A stretch of DNA of 64,000 nucleotides, taken from positions 17,849 through 81,848 of the forward strand of contig DATBHB010000117.1 in the NCBI GenBank assembly GCA_036557705.1, in the 5' to 3' direction. Both the position numbers and the translations under genes were made by a program. Shown here one piece after another: positions 34,475 to 44,020 of the stretch; the stretch's first letter is position 1, and each line of letters opens with the position of its first letter. The notes under the pieces were generated by a model. The model saw only the letters and a program-made list of their open reading frames with translations. It did not search any database and had not been told where the DNA came from. Origin of the DNA: VAZQ01 sp036557705. GTDB lineage: Bacteria > Pseudomonadota > Alphaproteobacteria > Rhizobiales > Xanthobacteraceae.

Positions 34475-36586
34475 TCATCCGCTCTGGACGATGCCGTCTT
34501 CGGTGATGAGCCCGAGGCGGATCAGGCGCGCCGTGATCGCGGAAATTTTGCGCTGATGCGCTGCGGCAATTGCCGCAATTGCGTCCCCTGCGTCGAATGC
34601 CGCCCGCAGCCGATCGTCTTCGTCGCGAGCCCAAGGCAGTCCATGACGTGCTGGTTTTCCATCGTACGTATTTCTGGCCAAGCGAGCCTGTCCGCTATCC
34701 GGGAGCGCCGCGCGACGCCCATCCGAGCCGCCGCCAAAATTGCGCGGCAGTTCCCGGCGTGCGTGCTGCGGTTGCGCGCGATTGCGCAGCCGCCGCCGCT
34801 CGGCGTCGGAGAGGAGCGGCAGGTATTCGTCAGAACCGCGCTGCTGTGGATTGGTCCAGACGCAGTGGCGCCTTCCAACTCCGGCTATCTCGTCAAGGAA
34901 CTGGGATGGTGTGGAAGGCTGCCCAAAGCGCCGGTTCGCAAACGTCAGGCCGATGCGCCGCTTCGCCCTGGTGAGGGCCACGTAAGCCACCCGGCGCTCC
35001 TCCTCGACGTCCTCGTTATTGGCGTGGGGCAGCACGCCTTGCTCCATTCCGACAATAAAAACGGTGTCCCACTCAAGTCCTTTGGCCGAGTGGATGGTCG
35101 AGAGAACGACGGCATTCTCCGGCGCCCGCTGCACAGAAGCCGACTGCTGAGCGACCTTCGCGACGAGCTCGTCCACGGATTGGCAGGATGATGCCAGCGC
35201 AATGATCGCATCGACGATAGCGACCCACTCTCCCCGATCTCGATCGGACGCCCGCGCCGGCACCGCTCCCGCGACCGTGTCGCGAACCAGCCGGCACGCG
35301 GCCTGAAAACTCAATTTTCCGCCGGCGCGCGCCGGATCAAGCTTGCTGCGAACGATATCGGAGCGCCGGCCGCTCCCCATGCGGCTCATCGCCTCGACGG
35401 ATTCTCCCTCGCGCAGATAAAGCAGTGCGCCCACCACGAGACGCGCGGCCACGCTCTGCCACAGATCGCCGGCACCGCGGACTTCATAGGGAATGTTCAG
35501 CGCCTGGAGCCCCGGCTGCATGCCGAGACCGGCGGTCCCGGTGCGATAAAGCACCGCAATTTCTCGCGGCGACTGCCCGCGCCCAATGAGGGTTGCTACT
35601 GCCCTGGCGACTTGCCGGGCCTCGATCTCTGCGGTCCGATATCCGCGAATGACCAGTTCGCCAAGTTCGTCGGTAACTGGTTTACAGTCCTTCTTGCAGC
35701 GCTCCCGGTTCTGCACGATTAGCCGATTGGCCGCCGCCACGATCTCTACCCCTGAGCGGTAATTGCGGCCGATCGTATGAACTTCGACGTCGCGATATTT
35801 TCGCGGGAAGTCCACAATGAATCGCACATCCGCAGCCCGGAATGCATAGAGGGTCTGGTCGTCATCGCCGACCGCCCAGAGCTTGACCCCCGCAGCCACA
35901 AACCGATCGATCAGGTTTACCTGCCCGGGATTGATGTCCTGATACTCGTCGACAAGGACATGATCGTACGCGCCGGTGATCGCCGCGGCGTATCCGGGAT
36001 GGCGGTCCATCGCGCGGACCAGGAACGGCACGATGTCGGCGAAGTCGATAGCGCCGGCATCGCGGAGAGCCTCTTCGTAGACGCGGAAGAATTCGATGGC
36101 GAGCCGGAGCACCTCCTCGTCGGTATCGATCTCCGCAGCAAACCCCGCCGCATCGAGAAGGCGTTCCTTGGCGCCGCCAATGATGTCGAGGATGTCGTCT
36201 TCCTCGTTCCACCACATCTTGCGCGAGCTGAAGACGTGGCGCTGCTGGGGCGTATCCCAAAGCTGGAACCGTTCGCCAAGGCCGGCAAGTTGCGGATTGC
36301 GGCGCAGATGCCGGAACGCGAATCCGTGAAACGTGGCGACGCTCAATTCGCCAGCCGATGCAATCGCAAGCGCCGCCGCGATGCGGCTTTTCATTTCATC
36401 CGCAGCTTTCCGGGTAAAGGTCAGCGCCAGGATGCGCCTGCGATCGACTCCGTGGCGCACCAGATGCACGAAGCGCGCCGCGAGCGTCGTGGTTTTACCC
36501 GAACCGGGACCGGCGAGAACGAGCGCAATGCTTGCCGTTCCGGCTGCCGCCCTCTGCTGCGCCGGATCGAGCGCATCCATCGTCAT
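34475..36586 (-). CDS. UvrD/Rep-type ATP-dependent DNA helicase with a C-terminal helical domain
   Basis: The 703-residue protein has superfamily 1 motifs: Walker A 'AGPGSGKTTT' (25-34), 'ILALTFTRKAADEM', the DEYQD Walker B 'VDEYQDINPGQVNL', 'GDDDQTLYAFRAA', 'STIHSAKGLEWDTVFIVGME' and 'VAYVALTRAKRRI'. It unwinds DNA 3' to 5'. The last 60 residues ('LPWARDEDDRLRAAFDAGDA', 'IAAAHQRKISAITARLIRLG') form a SANT/HTH-like domain seen in some UvrD relatives. It lies 10 bases downstream of the Abhydrolase_10-like gene on the same strand. Confidence 0.93.
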   Translation of the reverse strand: MTMDALDPAQQRAAAGTASIALVLAGPGSGKTTTLAARFVHLVRHGVDRRRILALTFTRKAADEMKSRIAAALAIASAGELSVATFHGFAFRHLRRNPQLAGLGERFQLWDTPQQRHVFSSRKMWWNEEDDILDIIGGAKERLLDAAGFAAEIDTDEEVLRLAIEFFRVYEEALRDAGAIDFADIVPFLVRAMDRHPGYAAAITGAYDHVLVDEYQDINPGQVNLIDRFVAAGVKLWAVGDDDQTLYAFRAADVRFIVDFPRKYRDVEVHTIGRNYRSGVEIVAAANRLIVQNRERCKKDCKPVTDELGELVIRGYRTAEIEARQVARAVATLIGRGQSPREIAVLYRTGTAGLGMQPGLQALNIPYEVRGAGDLWQSVAARLVVGALLYLREGESVEAMSRMGSGRRSDIVRSKLDPARAGGKLSFQAACRLVRDTVAGAVPARASDRDRGEWVAIVDAIIALASSCQSVDELVAKVAQQSASVQRAPENAVVLSTIHSAKGLEWDTVFIVGMEQGVLPHANNEDVEEERRVAYVALTRAKRRIGLTFANRRFGQPSTPSQFLDEIAGVGRRHCVWTNPQQRGSDEYLPLLSDAERRRLRNRAQPQHARRELPRNFGGGSDGRRAALPDSGQARLARNTYDGKPARHGLPWARDEDDRLRAAFDAGDAIAAIAAAHQRKISAITARLIRLGLITEDGIVQSG

Positions 36587-36596
36587 GCAGTCACGT

Positions 36597-38600
36597 CTAA
36601 TTCCCGACCGGCGCGTTCTGTGCCTTCCTCACATAGGCTGCGACGTCCTCATCGAGGAGCAGGCGATCACGCACGAGTGCCTCGGCCGCAGCGGTGACCC
36701 TGTTCACATAATCGATGTGGCCAGGATAGCGCTCCTCTATCGAGGGGCGCGGGTCGCCGGAGGCGACGCGTTCGGCCTTGTCCTTGGCGAAGGCGATCAT
36801 CTGCCCGGCAGCATCGCAGCCCTCATCGCCGCCGGGCGGAAGCGCGCGCAGATTCCAGCCCGCATAGGTCGCAACCGGAACCGCGACTTCAGGCAAGCGG
36901 ATTCCGGCAACGTCATTGCCGTCAGCGTCCGTCTTGGGAACCAGAGCCGGATAAGGCGTGCCGAGCCGGTGCGGCGGAAGGACGCTGAGGATTCCGACGT
37001 CGAATTTCGGCCCGAAATCGAACAGATCGCCGGTGTGCATGCGCCCGGTATATTTGACGCCCGGAATATTCGGGAAGCCTTCTTGGCTCTGCGGCAACGG
37101 CGTCACTAATGTGCCGTCAGCAACATGAGGCACGCGGCTTGCCGGAGGCTCGGTCCCGGTGCTCACCCAGTTGTCCATGGCGACAAGAAGCGCGCGCAGC
37201 ACTGGATTTGCGACCAGCGGATTGCGGTTCTGCTGGCAGATGCCGCGCGCAGTGCCGCCGAAACCGCCCTGATGCGGAAGGCTCGCCATGAAATAGGAGC
37301 GCACATTTGCCGGCTCGTCGGTGTAATCGTTACCTTTCGGGTCCACCAAGCCGGCAGCCATGTCTTTCGACCAATATTCGTTGGCAGAGTTGACCTCGAA
37401 GATTTTCGGACAGGTCTCGGTCGAGAGGCAGCGTGCGAGCCGCCCGTCGCTCTTGCCGGTGATCGGGTCGTGCACAATCTGGTTGGTGAACGGGAACTGG
37501 AATTCCGGGTACCAGCGAGCGATGTGCTGGCGCTGCGTCCGGAACGGCTGCGCGAAGCGGTAATTCATGAAAATCCCGGTCGCGCCGCCGATCCAGTTGA
37601 CGATGCCGTCGATGACCTTATTTCCGCTCTCGTCGGCATTGAAGCCGAGCCAGACGAAGTCATGCATCATGCGGCAGGGTTGCGAAACGCAGCCGGTGTA
37701 GACCGCCGTTACCTGGCCGCCGGCTGGATTATCATTCCCGTCATCATCGTGAGCCGCATGGCGCAGGAACGATGCAAAATCCCGCACCGCGGCAAATCCA
37801 ATTCCGGCAACCACCGGATTCTTTGCCGGATAGAAAAACTCGTAAAGTGTGCCTTGCTCGAATGGCTTATCGGCAGCGAGCTTGATGGCGGTACCGGCGG
37901 GGTTTGCATAGTCCCATCCTTCAACCGGCGCGGGCTCGTCCTCGACGCGCACGCGTTTGGTCAGGCGCGCCTGCGATCTGTCGAGTGTCGCGGGCGGATA
38001 GCTCAAACGTCTGCTGGTAATGTCGCCGGCGTCAATGACGAATTCCTCCATGGCGGGACCGACGATCGGCGAGCCGTCCGGATTGACTGCGACCGGCGCC
38101 TTGATCGTGAAGCGGCTGTCGCCGGGCGGCGCACTGATGTCCCAGCCACTGGTCACGATGACGTAGCCCTGCCGCATCAGGAAACCGTTGCCTGAATCGG
38201 CCGCCTTGCTCGGGTCATTGCCCCCGCTGCGGGCGTCGTTGAATTGATGGAATGAAGGAATCGAGCCGCGATTAGTGATCTCGTACCAGACCTTATGATT
38301 GCCCTTCGACGGATCAAGCGGCCGCAGGATCATGATGTCGGTTTCATATTGCACTCTGCCTCGCGCGTTGCGTGGCGCGAGGGTGATGTCGGTAATGATC
38401 GAATTATGCGGATCGGCAGGATCGAGTTCGCCGCTCAGGCGGCCGAGGAGCTTTTCATATCGGCCCACATCCCCGAACGAGCGTCCCTCGAAGGTCGGGG
38501 ACTCGATCCTCGTAATCTTGATTGTAGTGACACGCGCCTGCGCGGCCTGGGCGGTCGCCAGCAGGGCTGCACAGACAGCGATACAAGTTGTCGGTTTCAT
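36597..38600 (-). CDS. Alpha/beta hydrolase domain-containing secreted protein (Abhydrolase_10-like)
   Basis: The 667-residue precursor has a signal peptide ending 'AAQARV'. The body matches large secreted proteins of the Abhydrolase_10-like family: 'RIESPTFEGRSFGDVGRYE', 'VWYEITNRGSIPSFHQFND', 'GYVIVTSGWDISAPPGDSRF' and 'VRDFASFLRHAAHDDDGNDN'. The catalytic residues cannot be assigned with confidence by eye. The ATG at 38600 follows AGGAGGAACC. It is co-oriented with a Bug receptor 58 bases upstream and a helicase 10 bases downstream. Confidence 0.8.
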   Translation of the reverse strand: MKPTTCIAVCAALLATAQAAQARVTTIKITRIESPTFEGRSFGDVGRYEKLLGRLSGELDPADPHNSIITDITLAPRNARGRVQYETDIMILRPLDPSKGNHKVWYEITNRGSIPSFHQFNDARSGGNDPSKAADSGNGFLMRQGYVIVTSGWDISAPPGDSRFTIKAPVAVNPDGSPIVGPAMEEFVIDAGDITSRRLSYPPATLDRSQARLTKRVRVEDEPAPVEGWDYANPAGTAIKLAADKPFEQGTLYEFFYPAKNPVVAGIGFAAVRDFASFLRHAAHDDDGNDNPAGGQVTAVYTGCVSQPCRMMHDFVWLGFNADESGNKVIDGIVNWIGGATGIFMNYRFAQPFRTQRQHIARWYPEFQFPFTNQIVHDPITGKSDGRLARCLSTETCPKIFEVNSANEYWSKDMAAGLVDPKGNDYTDEPANVRSYFMASLPHQGGFGGTARGICQQNRNPLVANPVLRALLVAMDNWVSTGTEPPASRVPHVADGTLVTPLPQSQEGFPNIPGVKYTGRMHTGDLFDFGPKFDVGILSVLPPHRLGTPYPALVPKTDADGNDVAGIRLPEVAVPVATYAGWNLRALPPGGDEGCDAAGQMIAFAKDKAERVASGDPRPSIEERYPGHIDYVNRVTAAAEALVRDRLLLDEDVAAYVRKAQNAPVGN

Positions 38601-38658
38601 GGTTCCTCCTAGGCGTATGACCCAGACGGCGGGTCCGAAATGGCGTCGTGGCTTCGCT

Positions 38659-39636
38659 TCAATCCATCGACACGCCGCTCGCCTTGATCGGAGCGGCCCA
38701 TTTCGTGATCTCGCTTGCAACAAACCTGGCGAGATATTCCGGGCTGCGGCGCTCCGGCGGCGCGATACGCAGCCCCGTGCTCTCGAGACGGCGCCGCACG
38801 TCGGGGGTGTCGAGGGTTTGGCCAAGCGCGCTGTTAAAGCGCCGCACGATTACCTCCGGAGTGTCCTTGGGAAGGAAGAGAGCGAACCAGAGCGGTGCGT
38901 CGAAATCGGTGACACCCTGTTCATGCGCGGTGGGCAGGTTCGGGAGCACCGGCGAACGCTCGCGAGTAAGCGTAGCGAGCGCCTTGACGGATTTGTGCTC
39001 GATTAATGGCAAGGCAGTCTGCACCGGTTCGCAGATGTAATCGATGCGCCCGGCCAAGAGGTCCGGCATGCCTTGCGCCGTGCTGCGATAGGGGACATGC
39101 GTGACCTCGACGCCGATCGCGGAATTGAGCAGCAAGCAAGTGATGTGCGTGCCGGAGCCGGCGCCGGCCGAGCCGAACTGCATTTTCGTGCGGTTCGCCT
39201 TGGCGTAGGCGATGAACTCCTGGAGATTTGCGGCCGGGAAATCCGGGCGGGTGATCAGGATGTAGGAGGCGTCCGCAATCAGCCCGATCGGAGCGAAGTC
39301 GGTTGCGCCGTCGTAGAGCGGCTTTTTGTAAAGCGACTGATTCTGGGCAAGCGTGCCGGTCACGGCAAAGCCAAGCTCGTAGCCATCGGGCGCCGCGCGC
39401 GCGACCTTGTACGTACCGATCATGCCGCCCGAGCCGCCGATGTTCTCGATCACGACCTGCTGGCCCAAAACCTCGCCAAGGCGCGGGGCGATCATGCGCG
39501 CGACCACGTCGGAGCCGCCCCCGGGCGCAAAGGGGACGATCATCGTGATCGGCCGCGTCGGCCAATCCTGCGCGGCAGCGGCCGTTCCAAGGGCCGCGAG
39601 CGCCAGGGCCGTAATGGTGCTGATCATACGTGGCAT
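38659..39636 (-). CDS. Bug-family solute receptor (tripartite tricarboxylate type), orphan
   Basis: The 325-residue precursor has a signal peptide ending 'GTAAAAQ'. Bug features are 'WPTRPITMIVPFAPGGGSDV', 'VVIENIGGSGGMIGTYKVAR', 'SYILITRPDFPAANLQEF' and 'ALPLIEHKSVKALATLTRER'. Such periplasmic proteins bind carboxylates or related ligands for TctAB-type transport. No TctA or TctB gene lies in the window. A GGAGGGATCG site precedes the ATG at 39636. Confidence 0.93.
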   Translation of the reverse strand: MPRMISTITALALAALGTAAAAQDWPTRPITMIVPFAPGGGSDVVARMIAPRLGEVLGQQVVIENIGGSGGMIGTYKVARAAPDGYELGFAVTGTLAQNQSLYKKPLYDGATDFAPIGLIADASYILITRPDFPAANLQEFIAYAKANRTKMQFGSAGAGSGTHITCLLLNSAIGVEVTHVPYRSTAQGMPDLLAGRIDYICEPVQTALPLIEHKSVKALATLTRERSPVLPNLPTAHEQGVTDFDAPLWFALFLPKDTPEVIVRRFNSALGQTLDTPDVRRRLESTGLRIAPPERRSPEYLARFVASEITKWAAPIKASGVSMD

Positions 39637-39689
39637 CGATCCCTCCGGTACGATGAGCCCAAAATAACACTCGCGGTTGGCAATGTCTC

Positions 39690-39829
39690 GTAGCCCGGAT
39701 TGCGTGGTCGCGCCGACATCTTTGTCAAACCGATTGCCCGTTTGGAGCGCGATCACGCAATCCGGGGAACCAGCGTGTGGCGACCCGGATTTCTGCTTGC
39801 GCTTTCGGCGCAAGCTCCAATCCGGCTAC
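39690..39829. repeat. GTAGCCCGGATT-type palindromic repeat, second copy
   Basis: The segment begins GTAGCCCGGATTGCGTGGTC and ends AATCCGGCTAC, with an internal GCGATCACGCAATCCGG, as in 3065-3231. Confidence 0.72.
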
Positions 39830-39836
39830 GTCTGGA

Positions 39837-40670
39837 TCAGAAGAACGCCAGAGTGCGGATCTCGATGCTCTCGCGCGGGCGCGCGTTGGCAGGTGCGGTC
39901 GGGTCGTCGAAAGCGGTGTGCGCAGTCCAGCGGGCACGGCCGTCGGTGAGCGAATCGTAGACCTTGAAGACGAGCGCCTCCCCGCGCCGCATGCGCGGGA
40001 ACCAGTACCAGCGATGCCGCGGGCTGTATTTGATCGCGTAGGTCTGGCCGACGCGGTTCGGATAGCGCCGCTCGGAGATGACGAAATCCTTCGGCGAAAC
40101 GCTGCGGGCATCGCAGATCGCGAGCGGGAAGCTCTCGACCGGATGCCGGATCGGCCGCCACACCTGCACGATCGCGAAGCGGCGGCTAAGGAGCTCGTCC
40201 GCCTCATCGGGCAGAAGATCGCGCACGCGTTGCGGCGCCGACCATTCGGTGTAGTCATTGTGAACCCGACGGACTGGCTCGCGGATCTTGCGCGCCTCGC
40301 GCGCCGCATCATCCGCCGTGCGCAGCGTGTGGTCGAAGATTACTACCCGGGAAGCGCCGGACTCCGCCTTCACCAGGGCTTCCATTTCGGGGTAATAGAC
40401 TTGGCGTAATTCGTCTTCGTCGAGGAACTCGCGAACGTTCGTATCGTGACGGACGAAGCGAAAGCCGTGACTATCGAGAGTGAATTCGGCCGGATGCGGG
40501 CGACCATTGTGAATGGCGACCTTGCGCGGGTCTGCCGTGCCGCCCGAGCGCACGATGGTCGAGCCCGGCCCGCCCGAATAGGTCCACGGCGTCTCGCCGG
40601 TATCAAGGAGGTAATTAAGCGTTGCCTCGATGGTATCGGGCGCGACCTCCTGCTCGATGATTACAGCCAT
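39837..40670 (-). CDS. CmcJ/NvfI-like protein
   Basis: The 277-residue protein resembles the CmcJ/AsaB-type family related to the 7-alpha-cephem methoxylase P8 chain. Family signs are 'VRRVHNDYTEWSAPQRV', 'FAIVQVWRPIRHPVESFPLA', 'CDARSVSPKDFVISE' and 'YPNRVGQTYAIKYSPRHRWY'. Members occur in fungal and bacterial oxidative pathways, but the bacterial reaction is mostly unknown. The ATG at 40670 has AGGAGCTTCGC before it. It lies between a Bug receptor and an amidohydrolase. Confidence 0.8.
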   Translation of the reverse strand: MAVIIEQEVAPDTIEATLNYLLDTGETPWTYSGGPGSTIVRSGGTADPRKVAIHNGRPHPAEFTLDSHGFRFVRHDTNVREFLDEDELRQVYYPEMEALVKAESGASRVVIFDHTLRTADDAAREARKIREPVRRVHNDYTEWSAPQRVRDLLPDEADELLSRRFAIVQVWRPIRHPVESFPLAICDARSVSPKDFVISERRYPNRVGQTYAIKYSPRHRWYWFPRMRRGEALVFKVYDSLTDGRARWTAHTAFDDPTAPANARPRESIEIRTLAFF

Positions 40671-40717
40671 GCGAAGCTCCTTTCGCCCCGGATATGCGCG
40701 CGTTGGCGCGCAGTTCC

Positions 40718-40829
40718 GTAGGGTGGGCAAAGGCGAGCGCTTTGCGCGAGCCGTGCCCACGGACCGATCACGCGCGAACGCGTGGGCACGGCGCACGCGC
40801 AAGGCGCGTCGCGCCTTTGCCCACCCTAC
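40718..40829. repeat. GTAGGGTGGGCAAA palindromic repeat (family A, copy 7)
   Basis: It starts GTAGGGTGGGCAAAGGCG and ends GCGCCTTTGCCCACCCTAC, with internal CACGCGCAAGGCGCG. It lies between the CmcJ-like gene and the amidohydrolase. Confidence 0.85.
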
Positions 40830-40837
40830 CGGGCGGC

Positions 40838-41872
40838 CTACGCCAGGGCAGTCTCTCGGGCTGGCTCTTTCGCCGGCGCCGGATCGCGCAGCCCGAGAAT
40901 CCGCCGCGCGTTGGTATAGAAGAGTTTCTCCTGGTCCGCTTTCGAGAGGCCGATCTCGCCAAGCAGTTTCAGCGCCGTCGCCGGATCCCAGCACGGATAG
41001 TCGGTGCCGTACATGACGTGATCGATGCCGTAGTACTCGATGACGAACTTGAGTCCTGCAGCGTGCGGAGAGACCGTGTCGGTGTACATGCGCTTGAGAT
41101 AGGTGCTCGGAGGCTGCGGCAGCTTCGCCCGGCCCGAGTTCTTGTCCATCCGCCCGGACTGGTAGGGAAGCGCGCCGCCGGTGTGGGACATCACCAGTTT
41201 GAGACCAGGATGGCGCTCCATGACACCTGACAGAACAAGCCGCATGGCAGCCACGCTGACCTCGACCACGCGGCCGAGAGAGAGGTGCAGCGCGCCGTCA
41301 TAGCCGTCGAGCATGTCGGCAAAAACCGCGTCGGTCGGATGCAGGAAGAGCGGCAGGCCGAGCTTCTCCACGTGGGCGTAGAACGGCTCGAGCCGCTCGG
41401 CATCGATGCGCGGATCGCTGCCGATGCTGCCCGGCAGGTTGACGCCCATGAGGCCGAGCCGGGTGACGGCGTCGTCCACCACCTCGATCGCGATCCGGGT
41501 ATCGACGAGCGGCACTGCCGCGCTCGCCCATAACCGACCGGGATATTTTCGCTGTACACCCGCCATCTCCTCGTTCCATTGGATGGCAAAGTCCCGCCCC
41601 TCCTCGACCGGCAGCTCGGAGAAAAAGACGGAGAGCGGCCCGATCGAGCACACGACGTCGACCTGGTGCCCGAGGCGGTCCATGTGCTCGAACTGCTTGT
41701 CGAGATCGAACCACTCGGCCCAGGGATGGAGGACGTAATCGACATTTTCCTCCCGCAGGCAGGCGTAGCCGCCCTTCTCGTCGGCGACGGCGCGCGGCAG
41801 GGACTTGCGCCGGCAGAACCGGTCGAGCACCGCGCGCGGCCACCAATGGAAATGCGAGTCGATAATATGCAT
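40838..41872 (-). CDS. ACMSD-type amidohydrolase (aminocarboxymuconate-semialdehyde decarboxylase-like)
   Basis: The 344-residue protein opens 'MHIIDSHFHWW' with the metal-binding HxH pair (His7, His9). 'LPLFLHPTDAVFADML', 'LVMSHTGGALPYQSGR' and 'HVMYGTDYPCWDPATALK' supply the other ligands. ACMSD-like enzymes decarboxylate or hydrolyse aromatic ring-cleavage products. The ATG at 41872 has GGAGAG before it; the longer frame has no support. It is divergent from an isochorismatase-fold hydrolase. Confidence 0.9.
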   Translation of the reverse strand: MHIIDSHFHWWPRAVLDRFCRRKSLPRAVADEKGGYACLREENVDYVLHPWAEWFDLDKQFEHMDRLGHQVDVVCSIGPLSVFFSELPVEEGRDFAIQWNEEMAGVQRKYPGRLWASAAVPLVDTRIAIEVVDDAVTRLGLMGVNLPGSIGSDPRIDAERLEPFYAHVEKLGLPLFLHPTDAVFADMLDGYDGALHLSLGRVVEVSVAAMRLVLSGVMERHPGLKLVMSHTGGALPYQSGRMDKNSGRAKLPQPPSTYLKRMYTDTVSPHAAGLKFVIEYYGIDHVMYGTDYPCWDPATALKLLGEIGLSKADQEKLFYTNARRILGLRDPAPAKEPARETALA

Positions 41873-42050
41873 GGCCAAAGCTCTCCTGCCCGCCTCGCTG
41901 TGGCGGTTTCCGGGGAAATTCGCCGCAATTCTAAAATGCAGACGGCATCCCGTAAAGGCGGCCCTCTTTTCTAATTGGGCATGACTTTCTCGGTATACAT
42001 AAAGCGGGCGATTGGCGTATCGTTTGCCACCACAACCACAGGAACCGACC

Positions 42051-42746
42051 ATGGCCCGCGATTTCGAAGACCATTGCTGGAAAGACCTCATCGACCCCGA
42101 AACAATCGAGATTTACCAGGCCTATCGCCGCCGGACCTATGTCGGAGAGAATCCGGCGGTGCTGGCGATCGACCTCTACAATAAGGCGTATCTGGGCGGC
42201 GATCGGCCGGTCAAAGAGGTGGACCGTGGGTTCTCCGGCTCGTGCGGAGAAAATGCCTGGAGAGCGATCGCGCCGACCCAAAGACTGTTCGCGGCGGCGC
42301 GCCGGGCCGGCATTCCGGTCATCTACACGACGCGGCATGTCGATACCGGCGGCGTCCAGTCCACCAACCGCAATCTCGGCCGGATGGCGGACGACATCTA
42401 CGACATCAAGGCGGAACTGGCGCCACAAGCGGGCGAGCTGGTGATCTACAAGGAGCGGGCGTCCGCCTTTTTCGGCACGCCGCTTATTGCGCATCTCCAG
42501 CAGAAGCGAATCTACAGCCTCATCATCTGCGGCGAGAGCACCTCCGGATGCGTGCGCGCCTCGACGGTCGATGCCTATTCCTACGGATTCCACAACGTCG
42601 TGGTCGAGGAATGCACCTATGACCGTGCGATGATCAATCACAAGGTCAACCTGTTCGACCTCCATCACAAGTATGCCGACGTGATGCACATCGAGGACGT
42701 GCTCGCGCATCTCGATGGCCTCGCGCAGGAACGCAAGGTGGCGTAG
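42051..42746 (+). CDS. Isochorismatase-fold cysteine hydrolase (N-carbamoylsarcosine amidase-like)
   Basis: The 231-residue protein has the catalytic Asp41 ('VLAIDLYNKAYLGG'), Lys134 ('VIYKERASAFFGT') and Cys167 ('CGESTSGCVRASTVDA'). This triad belongs to the isochorismatase-like hydrolases, which cleave amides or enol ethers. 'SFGFHNVVVEECTYDRA'-like text and an N-terminal 'DHCWKDLIDPETIEIYQAYR' give a longer N-terminus typical of carbamoylsarcosine-type members. Divergent from the ACMSD-like gene, suggesting a joint pathway. Confidence 0.87.
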   Translation: MARDFEDHCWKDLIDPETIEIYQAYRRRTYVGENPAVLAIDLYNKAYLGGDRPVKEVDRGFSGSCGENAWRAIAPTQRLFAAARRAGIPVIYTTRHVDTGGVQSTNRNLGRMADDIYDIKAELAPQAGELVIYKERASAFFGTPLIAHLQQKRIYSLIICGESTSGCVRASTVDAYSYGFHNVVVEECTYDRAMINHKVNLFDLHHKYADVMHIEDVLAHLDGLAQERKVA

Positions 42747-42767
42747 TTAGCGCGCGATTCTCGATGC

Positions 42768-42928
42768 CGCCGCCCTGAGGTGCCCGCGCGTCCTTCACGC
42801 GCGGGCCTCGAAGGATGGCGGCCCGGGGGTCGCTGTCATGCTTCGAGGCTCGCATGCAGCCATAGCGCGTCAAAGACGCGCGTGAACGCGCGTTTTGCTG
42901 GCTGCATGCTCGCGCCTCAGGGTGATGG
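42768..42928. repeat. CGTCATCCTGAGG-type palindromic repeat, second copy
   Basis: The left end reads CGCCGCCCTGAGGTGCCCG and the right end GCGCCTCAGGGTGATGG, with internal ACGCGCGTGAACGCGCGT. It resembles 15071-15195 and fills the convergent gap before a Bug receptor. Confidence 0.68.
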
Positions 42929-42952
42929 CCCTGTCAGAGCCAAACCCGTTTG

Positions 42953-43984
42953 CTAATGCGCCCCGTACGCCGCGCGAACCTTCGTCAACAGGTCTGGCGG
43001 AAGGCGGCTTACGTCGGTGATGAGCTTCTGCAGCTCTTCGCCCGGCATCGGCCCGACCGCAATATTGCTCCGCATCGCCTCGTCGAGAAACCCGGGATCC
43101 TTCATGGTCTCGTCGAAAGCGCGACGCAGCGCCAGCAGGCGATCCGCCGGAACGCGCGGCGTGGTGAAGAAGGCAGCCCCGATTTCGGCGGCGGCCATGA
43201 TGGCGCTGACCACCTTTCGCTCCTCGTCGTTGCGCGCAAGCTCGACCGCGGTGGGAATGTCGGGAAGTTCCGGGTGCCGCTTGAGGCCGAACTGCACGAG
43301 CACAGAGATGTCCTTGTCGCGGATCCAGTCGGGATGCGCGACCTTGACGGCGGTCCACGCCGTTGAATGGCCTTCGGTTTCGCCGCGCTCGACCGCGAGC
43401 ATTGCTTCGTTCGAGCCGCGATAGCCCATGACCAGCTTGAACTTTGTGCCGAACACATTGTTCATGACCGTGGGATAGATCGACACCGTGGAGCCGACTC
43501 CTGTCCCGGCCAGGGTGACTTGGTATTTCTGTGCGTCGGCGAAAGTTTTCACCTTCGAGGTCTTCCAGGTGAACACGATGTTGGTTGCCGAATCGATGCG
43601 TCCGACCCAGTTCATTTCCGCGGTCTTGAAGCGTACCCCCTGAGTACCGAGCTTCTCGTCGAGCGCCGCGGTCGGAGCGCCAAGCGCAATGACGGTGCCG
43701 TCCTTCGGCGCAACGTTGAAGACCTGATTGAGGGCGAGGAAACTGCCGGCGCCGGGCGTGTTCCTGGGTACCACGGCGGGATGCCCGGGAATGTGATTAC
43801 CGAGATGGCGCGCAAGCAGCCGCGAGTAGAAGTCATTGCTGCCGCCGGTTGGATACCCGATGACGAGATCGATCGACTTGCCTCGGTAGAACTGTTCGGG
43901 TGTCTGCGCCAAGGCAGCCGCGACGGCACTCAGGCAGACGGCGCAGCACACCGCGAGCGCGACTGTGCGTTGGAAGGACCGCAT
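42953..43984 (-). CDS. Bug-family solute receptor, GKxxxxxxGxxxGG subgroup
   Basis: The 343-residue precursor has a signal peptide ending 'AAALAQ'. The mature start 'TPEQFYRGKSIDLVIGYPTG' and 'NHIPGHPAVVPRNTPGAGSF' define a subgroup also seen at 55727 and 59695. 'FAPKDGTVIALGAPTAALD'-like text and 'AMLAVERGETEGHSTAWTAV' follow. The ligand is unknown. It is downstream of an HpaB-like gene on the same strand with a repeat between. No transporter membrane genes are adjacent. Confidence 0.9.
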   Translation of the reverse strand: MRSFQRTVALAVCCAVCLSAVAAALAQTPEQFYRGKSIDLVIGYPTGGSNDFYSRLLARHLGNHIPGHPAVVPRNTPGAGSFLALNQVFNVAPKDGTVIALGAPTAALDEKLGTQGVRFKTAEMNWVGRIDSATNIVFTWKTSKVKTFADAQKYQVTLAGTGVGSTVSIYPTVMNNVFGTKFKLVMGYRGSNEAMLAVERGETEGHSTAWTAVKVAHPDWIRDKDISVLVQFGLKRHPELPDIPTAVELARNDEERKVVSAIMAAAEIGAAFFTTPRVPADRLLALRRAFDETMKDPGFLDEAMRSNIAVGPMPGEELQKLITDVSRLPPDLLTKVRAAYGAH

Positions 43985-44020
43985 GGGAGATTTCCTTTCC
44001 TCGTCATTAGCTACAGCTTT

